A stretch of 64,000 bases of DNA, from the NCBI RefSeq assembly GCF_000175235.1, contig NZ_ACQT01000004.1, positions 1 to 64,000 on the forward strand, given 5' to 3'. The position numbers were made by a program, and so were the translations under genes. This document shows positions 36,464 to 45,056 of this stretch, in pieces. Origin of the DNA: Acidovorax delafieldii 2AN (GTDB lineage: Bacteria; Pseudomonadota; Gammaproteobacteria; Burkholderiales; Burkholderiaceae_C). Every line of letters starts with the position of its first letter. Within the stretch, counting starts at the first letter, position 1. The notes under the pieces are model-generated. The model was not told where the DNA came from. It saw only the letters and a list, made by a program, of their open reading frames with translations, and made no database searches.

Positions 36464-38113
36464 TCAGGCAAGGGCAACGCTGGCGCCCACCGGGCTCCAG
36501 TGTTTGCCAGGGATGGCCGCGATGAGGCGCTGCGTGTATTCGTTCTGCGGGCGATCGATCACCTGGGCTGGTGTGCCGTGCTCGACGATGCGGCCCTTGT
36601 GCATGACCACGATCTGGTGGCACATCTGGGCCGCCACGCGCAAGTCGTGGGTGATGAAGATCATGGCCAGGTTCAGACGCTGCTGGACGTCCTGCAGCAG
36701 CTTGAGTACCTGGGCCTGAACCGAAACGTCTAGAGCCGACACCGACTCATCGGCCACGATCAGCTGCGGCTCCAGGGCCAGGGCGCGAGCAATGCCGATG
36801 CGCTGGCGCTGACCGCCCGAAAAGGCGTTGGGGTAGCGATCAAAGGCGGACTCATCCAGTTCTACTAGGCGCAGCAGCTCGCGGGCCTTGCGCTCGGCTT
36901 CGGCGTAGGGCACGCCGTTGGCTACCGGGCCGTCGGTGATGCTGCGCCCCACGGTGTGGCGAGGGTTGAGCGAGGCGAACGGGTCCTGAAAGATCATCTG
37001 CAACTGCTGGCGCATGGGCCGGAACTGCGCCTGCGCAAGCTGGGCGATATCGGTGCCGTTGAAGACGATTTGACCGCCGTCGATCTCGGTCAAGCGAAGC
37101 AGGCATTTGCCTATGGTGGATTTTCCCGAACCAGACTCGCCCACGATGCCGAGGGTCTGGCCCCGGTGCACCTGAAAGCTCACGCCGTCTACTGCGTGTA
37201 CCACGCGCTTGGGCACAAACAGGCCCCGTTCGGTGACGTAGGTCTTGCGCAGGTCTTTCACGTCCAGCACAACTGGGTCGCTCGTGGCGTCTTCGGTGAG
37301 GCAGTCGCCGCCGCGGTGGGGTACGGCGGCTATCAGGCGCTGGGTGTAGGGGTGTTGCGGGCGGTTGAGCACCTGCTCGGCCGGTCCTTGCTCAACCAGC
37401 ACGCCCTTTTCCATGACGGCCACGCGGTCGGCGATGTCGGCCACCACGCCGAAGTCGTGGGTGATGAACATAACGCCCATGCCCATGCTGGACTGGATGC
37501 GCTTGATCAGCGATAGGATTTGCGCCTGGGTCGTCACATCCAGCGCAGTCGTGGGTTCGTCCGCGATCAGGATGGACGGCTCCAGCGCAAGGGCCATGGC
37601 GATCATGACGCGCTGCCGCTGGCCACCCGAGAGGCGAAAGGGGTAGGCGTCCTTGAGCGTCGATGGGTCGGGCAGACCCACGAAGTGGAGCAGTTCCAGC
37701 ACGCGCTGCTGGCGTGCTAAGCCGGTGTAGGCGCCATGCACTGTGAGCACCTCGGCGATTTGCTCGCCCACCCGCATCAGCGGGTTGAGCGCCGACATGG
37801 GCTCCTGGAACACCATGCCGATGTCCTTGCCGCGTAGCGCCAACAATTGGTCCTCGCGCAATTGCAGCAGGTCGCGGCCCTTGAACAGGATGCGCCCGGT
37901 CTGGGGCCTGAGGTAGGCGGGCAACAGGCCCATGATGGCGTTGGCGCTGATGGACTTGCCCGATCCGGACTCGCCCACGATACATAAGATCTCTCCGGCA
38001 CGCAGGTCGAAGGACAGGTCCTTGACCGCGTGTGCTCGGTCGCCACCAGAGGGTAGGTTCACGGTCAGCTGCTCAATGCGCAGCAGCGGGGCGTCGGTCT
38101 GGGAGGTGGTCAT
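36464..38113 (-). CDS. dipeptide/oligopeptide-type ABC transporter ATPase (two fused ATPase domains)
   Basis: Protein of 549 residues with two full ATPase domains, equivalent to DppD and DppF joined, as in GsiA. First domain: Walker [14 protein letters not shown], signature [16 protein letters not shown], Walker [13 protein letters not shown]. Second domain: [40 protein letters not shown]. In the second Walker B the usual Glu-Pro is Glu-Ser, seen in some relatives. Both domains end with the [12 protein letters not shown] and [12 protein letters not shown] peptide-transporter tail. It is followed 3' by the ThDP enzyme gene and lies 3 bases from the permease gene. Confidence 0.93.
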   Translation of the reverse strand: MTTSQTDAPLLRIEQLTVNLPSGGDRAHAVKDLSFDLRAGEILCIVGESGSGKSISANAIMGLLPAYLRPQTGRILFKGRDLLQLREDQLLALRGKDIGMVFQEPMSALNPLMRVGEQIAEVLTVHGAYTGLARQQRVLELLHFVGLPDPSTLKDAYPFRLSGGQRQRVMIAMALALEPSILIADEPTTALDVTTQAQILSLIKRIQSSMGMGVMFITHDFGVVADIADRVAVMEKGVLVEQGPAEQVLNRPQHPYTQRLIAAVPHRGGDCLTEDATSDPVVLDVKDLRKTYVTERGLFVPKRVVHAVDGVSFQVHRGQTLGIVGESGSGKSTIGKCLLRLTEIDGGQIVFNGTDIAQLAQAQFRPMRQQLQMIFQDPFASLNPRHTVGRSITDGPVANGVPYAEAERKARELLRLVELDESAFDRYPNAFSGGQRQRIGIARALALEPQLIVADESVSALDVSVQAQVLKLLQDVQQRLNLAMIFITHDLRVAAQMCHQIVVMHKGRIVEHGTPAQVIDRPQNEYTQRLIAAIPGKHWSPVGASVALA

Positions 38114-38116
38114 ATT

Positions 38117-38956
38117 TCATTCCCCCCGCTTGCGCAATTGGGGGTTCATAGCGTCGTTCAGGCCTTCACCGATAAGATTGATGGCCAACACGGTGAGCAG
38201 GATGGCGATGCCGGGCAGAACGCTCATCAGCGGCGCCTCACGCAGCATGGTGCGCGAGGCGCCGATCATGAATCCCCAGCTCATGAGGTTGCGATCTCCC
38301 AGACCAAGGAAGGACAGCGAAGACTCGGTGAGGATGGCGGTGGCGATCATCAGAGAGGCCGTCACGATGATGGGTGACATGGCGTTGGGCAGGATTTGCG
38401 TGAAGATGATGCGAGCCGGCTTCTGGCCTATGACGATCGCGGCCTGCACGAACTCTCGCTGCTTGAGTGAGAGGAACTCACTGCGCACCAGCCGCGCCAC
38501 CGGCGGCCAAGAGACGATCGCGATGGCGCCCACGATGGAGAAGATGGAGGGCGTGAAGATGGCCACGAGCACCACGGCCATGGCGAGTTGCGGGATGGTC
38601 TGGAAGAACTCGGTAAAGCGCATCAGCAGGTCGTCGATGCGCCCGCCATAGAAGCCGGCCAGTGCGCCGATGAGGATGCCGAAGATCACCGCCGCCAGTG
38701 TGGAGACCACGCCCACCAGCAGTGACACGCGGGCTCCGTAGGCCAGGCCGGCGCCCAGGTCGCGGCCCAGCATGTCGGTACCCAGCGGGTAGTCGGCGTT
38801 GGTCAGCGGTTTGAGCAGGGGCTCGGCCACCATGGACCAGGGGGACTCCTCATACCAGACTGAGCACAACACGGCGGTGAGGATCACCAGGCACAGGATG
38901 GCCAGGCCCATAAGCGCGCCTTTGTTGGCGGCAAAGCGGTGCATGAATTTCTTCAT
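38117..38956 (-). CDS. ABC transporter permease (DppC type)
   Basis: Membrane protein of 279 residues. An N-terminal RFAANKGALMGLAIL leads to the first helix. The YPLGTDMLGRDLGAGLAYGAR segment (quoted: LGTDMLGRDLGA) is a hallmark of DppC-type permeases, and the coupling loop REFVQAAIVIGQKPARIIFTQILPN follows (quoted: EFVQAAIVIGQKPARII). It ends one base before the DppB-type gene begins. Confidence 0.92.
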   Translation of the reverse strand: MKKFMHRFAANKGALMGLAILCLVILTAVLCSVWYEESPWSMVAEPLLKPLTNADYPLGTDMLGRDLGAGLAYGARVSLLVGVVSTLAAVIFGILIGALAGFYGGRIDDLLMRFTEFFQTIPQLAMAVVLVAIFTPSIFSIVGAIAIVSWPPVARLVRSEFLSLKQREFVQAAIVIGQKPARIIFTQILPNAMSPIIVTASLMIATAILTESSLSFLGLGDRNLMSWGFMIGASRTMLREAPLMSVLPGIAILLTVLAINLIGEGLNDAMNPQLRKRGE

Positions 38957-38957
38957 T

Positions 38958-39947
38958 TCAGGCTCCCAATTCGATGCGGGGATCGACCAGGCGGTAGACC
39001 AGATCGGTGATCAGGTTGAACAGCACGACCATGGTGGACGTCACCAGGAAAACGCCCAATAGCAACTGGTAGTCGCGCTGCATCAGGGCGTCGAACATGA
39101 GGCGACCGATGCCGGGCCAGCCGAAGACGGTCTCGGCCAACACGGCACCGCCGGCCATCTGGCCCAGCTGGATGCCTGCGAAGGTGACCACCGGCAGCAT
39201 GGCGTTACGCATCACATGACGGCGGATGACCTGGCTGGCGGGCACACCCTTGGCTCGGGCTGTTTTTATGAAGTCCATGCCCATCACTTCCAGCATGGAG
39301 GCGCGTGCCAGGCGGGCGTACACGGCCATGAAGAAGCAGCCCAGCGAGACCACAGGCAGCACTAGGTGGGCACTGATGTCGGCCACGCGGTCCCAACCGG
39401 TGAGGCCCGCGCCAACGCTCTCCATACCGAAGGCCGGCAGCCAGCCCAGCGTGACGGAGAACAGAATGACCATCAGCAGCGACAGCCAGAACAATGGCGT
39501 GGCATAGAAGAACAGCGAGACGGACATGATCAGGCTGTCCAACCAGGTGTTGCGGTTGGTGTAGCGGCTGCGGGCAGCGAAAACGCCCAAGAGACCACCC
39601 ACAAGCAGAGAGAACCCAAAGGCCAGCGTCATCAATAGCAACGTTGCTGGCAAGCGCTCGGCGATAAGTTCGAGCACCGGCAGGTTGTTGCGGTAGGAAA
39701 ATCCCAGATCCAGTTGCAGGATGCCCTTGATATAGAGCCACAGTTGCGTCCACAGCGGCTGGTCGAATCCGAACTGTTGACGCAGTTGCGCCAGGTAAGC
39801 AGGGTCGGACGATGCGGCCTCTCCGGCCATGATGGCAGCGGGATCGCCCGGGGCTAGACGGATGAGCAGAAAGTTGAAGACCACGACGCCCAAGATGACG
39901 AAGAAGGCCTTGCCCAGTCTGGCAATGAGAAAGGAAATCAGTTTCAC
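38958..39947 (-). CDS. ABC transporter permease (DppB type)
   Basis: Membrane protein of 329 residues with six helices. The N-terminus KLISFLIARLGKAFFVILG and then LIRLAPGDPAAIMAGEAAS (both clipped) are characteristic of DppB-type permeases. The coupling loop is MDFIKTARAKGVPASQVI, with ETVFGWPGIGRLMFDAL near the end. The best start is GTG 39947 preceded by GAGGCG. The upstream in-frame ATG at 40010 would include part of the strong hairpin and has no family match. Confidence 0.88.
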   Translation of the reverse strand: MKLISFLIARLGKAFFVILGVVVFNFLLIRLAPGDPAAIMAGEAASSDPAYLAQLRQQFGFDQPLWTQLWLYIKGILQLDLGFSYRNNLPVLELIAERLPATLLLMTLAFGFSLLVGGLLGVFAARSRYTNRNTWLDSLIMSVSLFFYATPLFWLSLLMVILFSVTLGWLPAFGMESVGAGLTGWDRVADISAHLVLPVVSLGCFFMAVYARLARASMLEVMGMDFIKTARAKGVPASQVIRRHVMRNAMLPVVTFAGIQLGQMAGGAVLAETVFGWPGIGRLMFDALMQRDYQLLLGVFLVTSTMVVLFNLITDLVYRLVDPRIELGA

Positions 39948-39971
39948 GTTACGGCGCCTCTGTTTGCAAGG

Positions 39972-40018
39972 CGCAGCTCCACCCGGACCGCGCACGGAGT
40001 GCGCGGCCAAGAGCTGCG
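39972..40018 (-). promoter_or_regulatory. nested perfect stem-loop between the binding-protein and permease genes
   Basis: Two nested perfect eight-base arms form one long hairpin: 39972-39979 with 40011-40018, and inside it 39988-39995 with 39999-40006 around a GGA loop. No T-run follows on the minus strand, so it is unlikely to be a full terminator. Hairpins here commonly protect the 3' end of the binding-protein message and keep that protein in excess over the permeases. Confidence 0.7.
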
Positions 40019-40056
40019 TTCAGGAGGTGACCCGCGCGAGTCGGGTCGGTCAGGGC

Positions 40057-41646
40057 TTACTTCTTGTCGAAGTAGACGTCGTCAAAGGTCTCATTCAGGC
40101 CGATACCGGTTTTCACCAGGTTCTTGACGTTTTTGGGGTAAAAGGTGGCGTATTCGATTTCGAACAACACGCCATTGGCCACTTCGCTCATCAGGATGGT
40201 TTGCACCTCCGAATACAGCTTCTGGCGTAGCTCGGGTGTGCGAGCGGCAGCGGCGGTGGCGAACAGTTCGTCGACCTTCAGGTTTTTGTAGCCCTGGTTG
40301 TTGACGAATGGTGAACCCTTGATCGCATTGGTCGACAGGAAGTGGCGCGCTACGCCCAGAGCCGGGTCGCCGTATTGATAGGTGAAGTTAAAGGTGAGAT
40401 CGAAATCAAACTCTCCGGAACGCTTGGCCCAGCCGCCCGCATCAGCCGGGTCGATTTGCACCTTGAAACCGATCTGCTCCAGACTTTGTTTGGTGTACTC
40501 GGCCAGGCGTTCCCAGGCGGAGCCGTAGGGAAAGGACAGCAACTTGACCGGGGTGGCGCCGACGTTGACTCCCGACTCCTGGATCAGCGCGCGTGCCTTT
40601 TTCAGGTCGTAGGCGTACTGCGGTACGTTCTTATCGTGGTACAGCGTGGTCGAGGCGATCGGGCTGGTGGCGACCTTTCCCATGCCGAAGAAGATGTTGT
40701 CGACGATGAATTTGCGGTTGATGGCGTGCATCACTGCCTGCCGCACCTTGACGTTGTCGAACGGAGGTTTGCGCTGGTTCATGCTCATGAAGGCCAGTGG
40801 CGCGTACATTTCCCATCCCTTGGTTGTCATCTCCACGTTTGGCAGGGCGCGTAAGCGCTTCACGTCCACGTTGTCTACGTCGCCACCACGAAGAAGTTGC
40901 ACGTCGCCCTTTTCGAAGGCTACCGCCCTTGAGGCCGCATCGGGGATTACACGGAACACGATCTCGTCCAGGTAGGGTTGGCCCTTCTTCCAGTAGTCAG
41001 TGTTGCGGGTCAGCACGATGTGCGAGCCTTTTTTCCACTCCTTGAACTTGAAAGGGCCAGTGCCGATGGGGGTCTGGTTGGCGGGGTTGGTGCGGTAGTC
41101 GGTGCCGTCATAGATGTGTTTTGGCACCATGGGCATGTTGTCGACCACGAACAAGCTCATGAATGGCGAGAAGGCCTCCTTGAGCTTGAACTCCACTGTG
41201 TGCTCGTTGATCGCAGTGACCGACTCTATGTACTTGTTGATTACTAGACGACCGCGTGGGTGGGTTTCGCGCAGGAACTTGTCGACGCTGAAAACCACGT
41301 CTGCGGCGGTGAATGGCTTGCCGTCGTGCCATTTGACGCCACGCTGCAGTTCGAAGGTGTAGGTCAGGCCGTCACTTGACGTCTTCCACGACTTAGCCAG
41401 CGACGGCAGAGGCTGGAGTGCAGCGTCATAGGTTAGCAAGCTTTGGTAGATCTTGCCGGCCACGTACTGCGTTGGGGCTTGCTGGTTAAGACCTAACATC
41501 AGGGTCGGTGGCTCGGGCTGGACGATGGCAGTGAGCGTGCCGCCCTGCGTTTGTGCCAGTGCGGCGACTGGGCCGAACAGGCCCGCGGCGACCGCTAGTA
41601 CGGCACCCGCCTTGCGGAAGGTCGAACGGGCAATGGTTAGTTTCAT
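40057..41646 (-). CDS. ABC transporter substrate-binding protein, family 5 (DppA type)
   Basis: Periplasmic receptor of 529 residues with a Sec signal peptide (KAGAVLAVAAGLFGPVAALAQ, cleavage near ALAQ). Family signatures: LAKSWKTSSDGLTYTFEL, LQRGVKWHDGKPFTAADVVFS (quoted: GVKWHDGKPFTAADVVFS) and PIGTGPFKFKEWKKGSHI. The transported solute is probably a peptide or a peptide-like or acylated amine, judging from the amidohydrolase downstream. It is the first gene of the transporter set and is separated from the GntR gene by about 70 bases. Confidence 0.92.
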   Translation of the reverse strand: MKLTIARSTFRKAGAVLAVAAGLFGPVAALAQTQGGTLTAIVQPEPPTLMLGLNQQAPTQYVAGKIYQSLLTYDAALQPLPSLAKSWKTSSDGLTYTFELQRGVKWHDGKPFTAADVVFSVDKFLRETHPRGRLVINKYIESVTAINEHTVEFKLKEAFSPFMSLFVVDNMPMVPKHIYDGTDYRTNPANQTPIGTGPFKFKEWKKGSHIVLTRNTDYWKKGQPYLDEIVFRVIPDAASRAVAFEKGDVQLLRGGDVDNVDVKRLRALPNVEMTTKGWEMYAPLAFMSMNQRKPPFDNVKVRQAVMHAINRKFIVDNIFFGMGKVATSPIASTTLYHDKNVPQYAYDLKKARALIQESGVNVGATPVKLLSFPYGSAWERLAEYTKQSLEQIGFKVQIDPADAGGWAKRSGEFDFDLTFNFTYQYGDPALGVARHFLSTNAIKGSPFVNNQGYKNLKVDELFATAAAARTPELRQKLYSEVQTILMSEVANGVLFEIEYATFYPKNVKNLVKTGIGLNETFDDVYFDKK

Positions 41647-41715
41647 CGGGTTCTCCAGAAGATTGAAGACAGGCTGTGGGTCAAGAAGGGAATCGGAAAG
41701 TGTTGGAGCGTGGAG

Positions 41716-42438
41716 TCAGATTTCCCTGTCCTCGCTCGCATCGAGTCCGAGGCGGCTGCAGATGCCCAGCAGGTGGTCGCGCATGGCGCGCTTTGCTGCT
41801 GTTGGGTGCCGCCTCTTCAGCGCTCGCAAAAGAGGTAGGTGTTCGTTGTGCGCCACTTCCCAGACTTCGCCGTAAACGAAGTGCTGGTTAAGCTTGGCGA
41901 AGATGGCACTGTTCTCACTCAAGGCCCATAGGTGCTGGACGGTAGACGCCAGCGCAACGTTGCCGCAGGCTTCCGCGATCAGCAGGTGCAGACGGTCGTT
42001 GTGTTTGAAGGGTTGCTCAGAGCCTGGTAGGGCCATGGTGGCTTCTTCCATGGCTCTAAGCTGCGCGTCGGTGGCGTGGCGTGCCGCCAGCTCGGCACAG
42101 TGAGGCTCCACGAGCAGGCGTGCCTGCAACAAGTCCGCTGCACCCACGTCCAGCGGTAGCAGGGCTCCCGGGTTGGGTGTTTCACTGAGGCTGAGGTGAG
42201 ACTCTGGGCCGGTTACGTAAACGCCGCTACCTACTCGCACGTCCACCCAACCCTCAATTTCAAGCGCGATCAGTGCCTCACGCACCGAGGGGCGACTGAC
42301 TTGCAGCATCTCCGCTAACTCGCGTTCCGATGGAAGGCGCTCGCCGGGGCGATAGCTACCGCCACGGATCTTGTCTTTGATCTGGTTGGCGATCATCCGA
42401 TAGAGGCGAGCGACACTGACAGGTTGGAAGGTACTCAT
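41716..42438 (-). CDS. FCD-type GntR family transcriptional regulator (FadR subfamily)
   Basis: Regulator of 240 residues. The N-terminal winged helix is typical: YRPGERLPSERELAEMLQVS, SRPSVREALIALEIEGWVDV and GSGVYV (clipped segments). The C-terminal FCD domain is helical, with DLLQARLLVEPHCAELAA and HNDRLHLLIAEACGN, whose Asp and His residues usually bind a metal and a carboxylate ligand. It is the first gene of the minus-strand cluster and the obvious regulator for the transporter and downstream genes. Confidence 0.93.
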   Translation of the reverse strand: MSTFQPVSVARLYRMIANQIKDKIRGGSYRPGERLPSERELAEMLQVSRPSVREALIALEIEGWVDVRVGSGVYVTGPESHLSLSETPNPGALLPLDVGAADLLQARLLVEPHCAELAARHATDAQLRAMEEATMALPGSEQPFKHNDRLHLLIAEACGNVALASTVQHLWALSENSAIFAKLNQHFVYGEVWEVAHNEHLPLLRALKRRHPTAAKRAMRDHLLGICSRLGLDASEDREI

Positions 42439-43040
42439 GAGAAATTCGTGGTGTTAGGTAGCCAGGTGGCCAAGTGGTAAGGCCAATGTAGTTAAAAAAA
42501 GGCTAAACACTATCGGGGTAACTACCGTACTATGGCGGAAAGCAAGACGCATGCCAGCTAATGTTGGCCTACGCCTGTCTTCCAGTACGGCCGCATTTTT
42601 GCGGGATATGGCGATCTATAGGGGGTTATCGACCCATAGTAGGGATGGGGGACGCCCTAATTCGGGCCTTTTTGCACTCGCTGGGTGCGGCGCGTGAATG
42701 CAAGCACACCCAGCATCTCAATTTGGAGGAGTGATGCTCCTGTGCCTGTAAGTAGCCGCGTCACCATATTCGGTAAGGGTGCCCGATGCCAGCCATGAGC
42801 CTCAGCAAGTTCTCTAGTGCTGGCCGACTGTCCCCCGCGATTGTGAGGCAGTGAACGATGAAGGAGGGCCGCCACCGCAGCACGGAGCAGGTCGTATCAC
42901 GTACTCAGCCGTCCCCGCAGGACTTCCGCTAGAGGTGCTCTTACTGTTTACGCCATTTTTACGGCGGCCTACCAAATCTGTGCACACTTTTTACAGCGGC
43001 ATCTTGAGAATCAACACACGTTTTGATTCAGGAGTTGTCG
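42439..43040. promoter_or_regulatory. divergent regulatory region between the gntR gene and kdp
   Basis: About 600 bases separate the leftward GntR gene from the rightward kdp genes. A GGTA-AC-TACC dyad at 42517-42526 has the GGT..ACC form favoured by FadR-subfamily proteins and could be the regulator's own site. A short GCCC/GGGC hairpin with T-run lies near 42654-42672. The only longer open frame (minus, 42657-42875) lacks support. The kdp end contains the TTTAC repeats listed separately. Confidence 0.35.
42947..42995 (+). promoter_or_regulatory. TTTACR repeats, possible KdpE binding site
   Basis: TTTACG at 42947 and 42958 (11 bases apart) and TTTACA at 42990 (32 bases, about three helical turns further) lie 46 to 94 bases before the first kdp start codon. 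The E. coli KdpE site is T-rich and also built on TTTAC-like elements, and phosphorylated KdpE activates kdp under potassium limitation. The match is by eye. Confidence 0.4.
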
Positions 43041-43145
43041 ATGGACATGATCTGGATAGCCGCATTGACGGCTCTGTGGTTGGCCATGGCCGAGGCCGTG
43101 GTTCTTCTGCAAAAGTTCGGCCCGGCCAAGGGTGAGCGCGCATGA
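43041..43145 (+). CDS. 34-residue membrane peptide at the head of the kdp operon
   Basis: The peptide starts MDMIWIAALTALWLAMAEAV and ends KGERA. It has one hydrophobic helix with an N-terminal tryptophan and a basic tail. AGGAG lies seven bases before the ATG, and the stop overlaps the kdpF start (ATGA), so translation is coupled. Comparable short peptides precede kdpF in other betaproteobacteria as I recall, but they have no established function. It may sit beside KdpF in the Kdp complex. Confidence 0.7.
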   Translation: MDMIWIAALTALWLAMAEAVVLLQKFGPAKGERA

Positions 43146-43240
43146 TCGGCCTCGAAGCTCTATACGGCTTTGGCGCACTGTTGGCCGGCGTTTTGCTGGC
43201 TTATCTCGTGTTTGCGTTGATCTGCGCAGAGGGGCTCTAA
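43142..43240 (+). CDS. kdpF: KdpF subunit of the potassium-transporting ATPase
   Basis: A 32-residue single-helix peptide ([20 protein letters not shown], ending [10 protein letters not shown]). Length, position directly before kdpA with one spacer base, and the [15 protein letters not shown] pattern identify KdpF, which stabilises the KdpABC complex in lipid. Its start overlaps the stop of the preceding peptide gene. Confidence 0.85.
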   Translation: MIGLEALYGFGALLAGVLLAYLVFALICAEGL

Positions 43241-43241
43241 C

Positions 43242-45047
43242 ATGGAGATCTCTGCCTGGAGCTTGCTCGGGCTCTTTCTAATTGGGCTTAGCGTTCTGGC
43301 ATGGCCGTTGGGCAAATGGTTGGCCGCCCTATGCGACGGTCGATTGCCTCGGTGGATGCATGTGGTCGAAAGACCGCTCTACAAGATGGCCGGGGTGGCG
43401 CCTGATCAGTCGATGCACTGGCACAACTATGCGCTGGCACTGCTGGCGTTTAATGCCCTCGGTGCATTGGCGGTGTATGGCCTGCAGCGCCTGCAGCACC
43501 TATTGCCGCTCAATCCGCAGGGAATGGGCGCGGTGTCCGGCGACTCGTCATTCAACACGGCTATCAGTTTCGTTACCAATACTAACTGGCAGGGCTACGC
43601 GGGTGAGTCCACGATGAGCTATCTCACGCAGATGCTCGGCCTTTCCGTTCAAAACTTCTTGTCAGCTGCTACCGGTATCGCCGTGGCGTTCGCGTTGGCC
43701 CGCGGTTTCGCAGCCCGACGCACCGATGGACAGGGATATGTCGGCAACTTCTGGACCGACGTCACACGAATCACGGCTTGGGTACTTGTTCCGGCCTCCT
43801 TTGTGATTGCACTCGTTCTGATCGGGCAGGGCGTTATCCAGAATTTTGACGCCTACAAGGAAGTCGCCACCCTGGAGCAGACGGTCTATGAAGTGCCCAA
43901 GCTCGATGATTCGGGCCAACCCGTGGCAGGTGCTGACGGAAAACCTGTCATGGAGGGCAAGACGAGCAAAATCCAGACGCTGGCCATGGGGCCGGTGGCC
44001 TCGCAGGAAGCGATCAAGATGCTCGGGACGAACGGCGGCGGGTTCTTCAACGCCAACTCTGCCCACCCTTACGAGAATCCAACGGCCTTGACGAGCTTCG
44101 TGCAAATGCTGGCGATCTTTCTAATCCCCACGGCCTTGTGCTTCGCATTTGGCCGTGTTGTAGGCGACCAGCGCCAAGGTGTCGCGATCCTGGCTGCAAT
44201 GACGGTGATGTTCGTCGTGGCCGTCGTGGCCCTTGTTGCGGCGGAACAGGCCGGCAATCCGCAATGGAGTGCGCTGGGGGTGGATCAGTCCGTCAGCACC
44301 CTGCAATCGGGCGGGAACATGGAGGGCAAGGAAGTGCGATTCGGAATCACTGCGTCAGCGATTTTTGCGGCCGTGACCACCGCAGCCTCATGTGGCGCCG
44401 TGAACGCGATGCATGACTCGTTCACGCCTCTGGGAGGCATGGTGCCTCTGGTTCTCATGCAACTGGGAGAGGTCGTTTTTGGCGGCGTGGGCACTGGTCT
44501 CTATGGCATGTTGGTATTCGCCATCCTCGCCGTGTTCATGGCGGGTCTCATGATCGGCCGGACGCCTGAGTACTTGGGCAAGAAGATCGAGGTGCGCGAA
44601 ATGAAGCTCACATCGGTCGCCATCCTGGTCACGCCGATCCTGGTGCTCATGGGTACCGCGATTGCCGTGAGTGCGGGTGCAGGAAAGGTTGGCGTTGCCA
44701 ACCCTGGAGCCCATGGGTTCTCAGAAGTCCTCTACGCATTGACCTCCGCCGCCAATAACAACGGCAGCGCGTTTGCGGGGCTGTCGGCCAATACGCCGTT
44801 CTACAACGTACTGCTGGGACTGGCGATGTGGTTTGGTCGCTTTGGAGTGATCGTGCCCGTCCTGGCCATCGCTGGCTCGCTGGCCGCGAAAAAGCGCTTG
44901 CCGGTCACGGCAGGCACCATGCCCACTCATGGGCCGCTGTTTGTTGTTCTCCTCGTGGGGACCGTGCTTCTGGTAGGGCTTCTTAACTACGTGCCTGCCC
45001 TGGCTTTGGGTCCGATGGTCGAGCACCTGATGCTCTGGGCCAAGTGA
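43242..45047 (+). CDS. kdpA: potassium-transporting ATPase subunit KdpA
   Basis: K+-selective channel-like subunit, 601 residues and about ten membrane helices. Four selectivity-filter loops can be seen: the [12 protein letters not shown] region, [37 protein letters not shown] and [18 protein letters not shown]. Each holds the Gly of one filter repeat. The ion enters here and passes through the inter-subunit tunnel to KdpB. It is the first large gene of the operon, separated from kdpB by nine bases. Confidence 0.97.
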   Translation: MEISAWSLLGLFLIGLSVLAWPLGKWLAALCDGRLPRWMHVVERPLYKMAGVAPDQSMHWHNYALALLAFNALGALAVYGLQRLQHLLPLNPQGMGAVSGDSSFNTAISFVTNTNWQGYAGESTMSYLTQMLGLSVQNFLSAATGIAVAFALARGFAARRTDGQGYVGNFWTDVTRITAWVLVPASFVIALVLIGQGVIQNFDAYKEVATLEQTVYEVPKLDDSGQPVAGADGKPVMEGKTSKIQTLAMGPVASQEAIKMLGTNGGGFFNANSAHPYENPTALTSFVQMLAIFLIPTALCFAFGRVVGDQRQGVAILAAMTVMFVVAVVALVAAEQAGNPQWSALGVDQSVSTLQSGGNMEGKEVRFGITASAIFAAVTTAASCGAVNAMHDSFTPLGGMVPLVLMQLGEVVFGGVGTGLYGMLVFAILAVFMAGLMIGRTPEYLGKKIEVREMKLTSVAILVTPILVLMGTAIAVSAGAGKVGVANPGAHGFSEVLYALTSAANNNGSAFAGLSANTPFYNVLLGLAMWFGRFGVIVPVLAIAGSLAAKKRLPVTAGTMPTHGPLFVVLLVGTVLLVGLLNYVPALALGPMVEHLMLWAK

Positions 45048-45056
45048 GGTCTTCCA

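Noticed and set aside
42657-42875. 72-codon minus-strand frame in the gntR-kdp gap
   Set aside because: It has no ribosome binding site or family similarity, and it overlaps a small hairpin with T-run.
42439-43040. c-di-AMP (ydaO-type) riboswitch before kdp
   Set aside because: I saw none of the expected conserved stem sequences, and this control is typical of Gram-positive bacteria, not of KdpDE-encoding betaproteobacteria.
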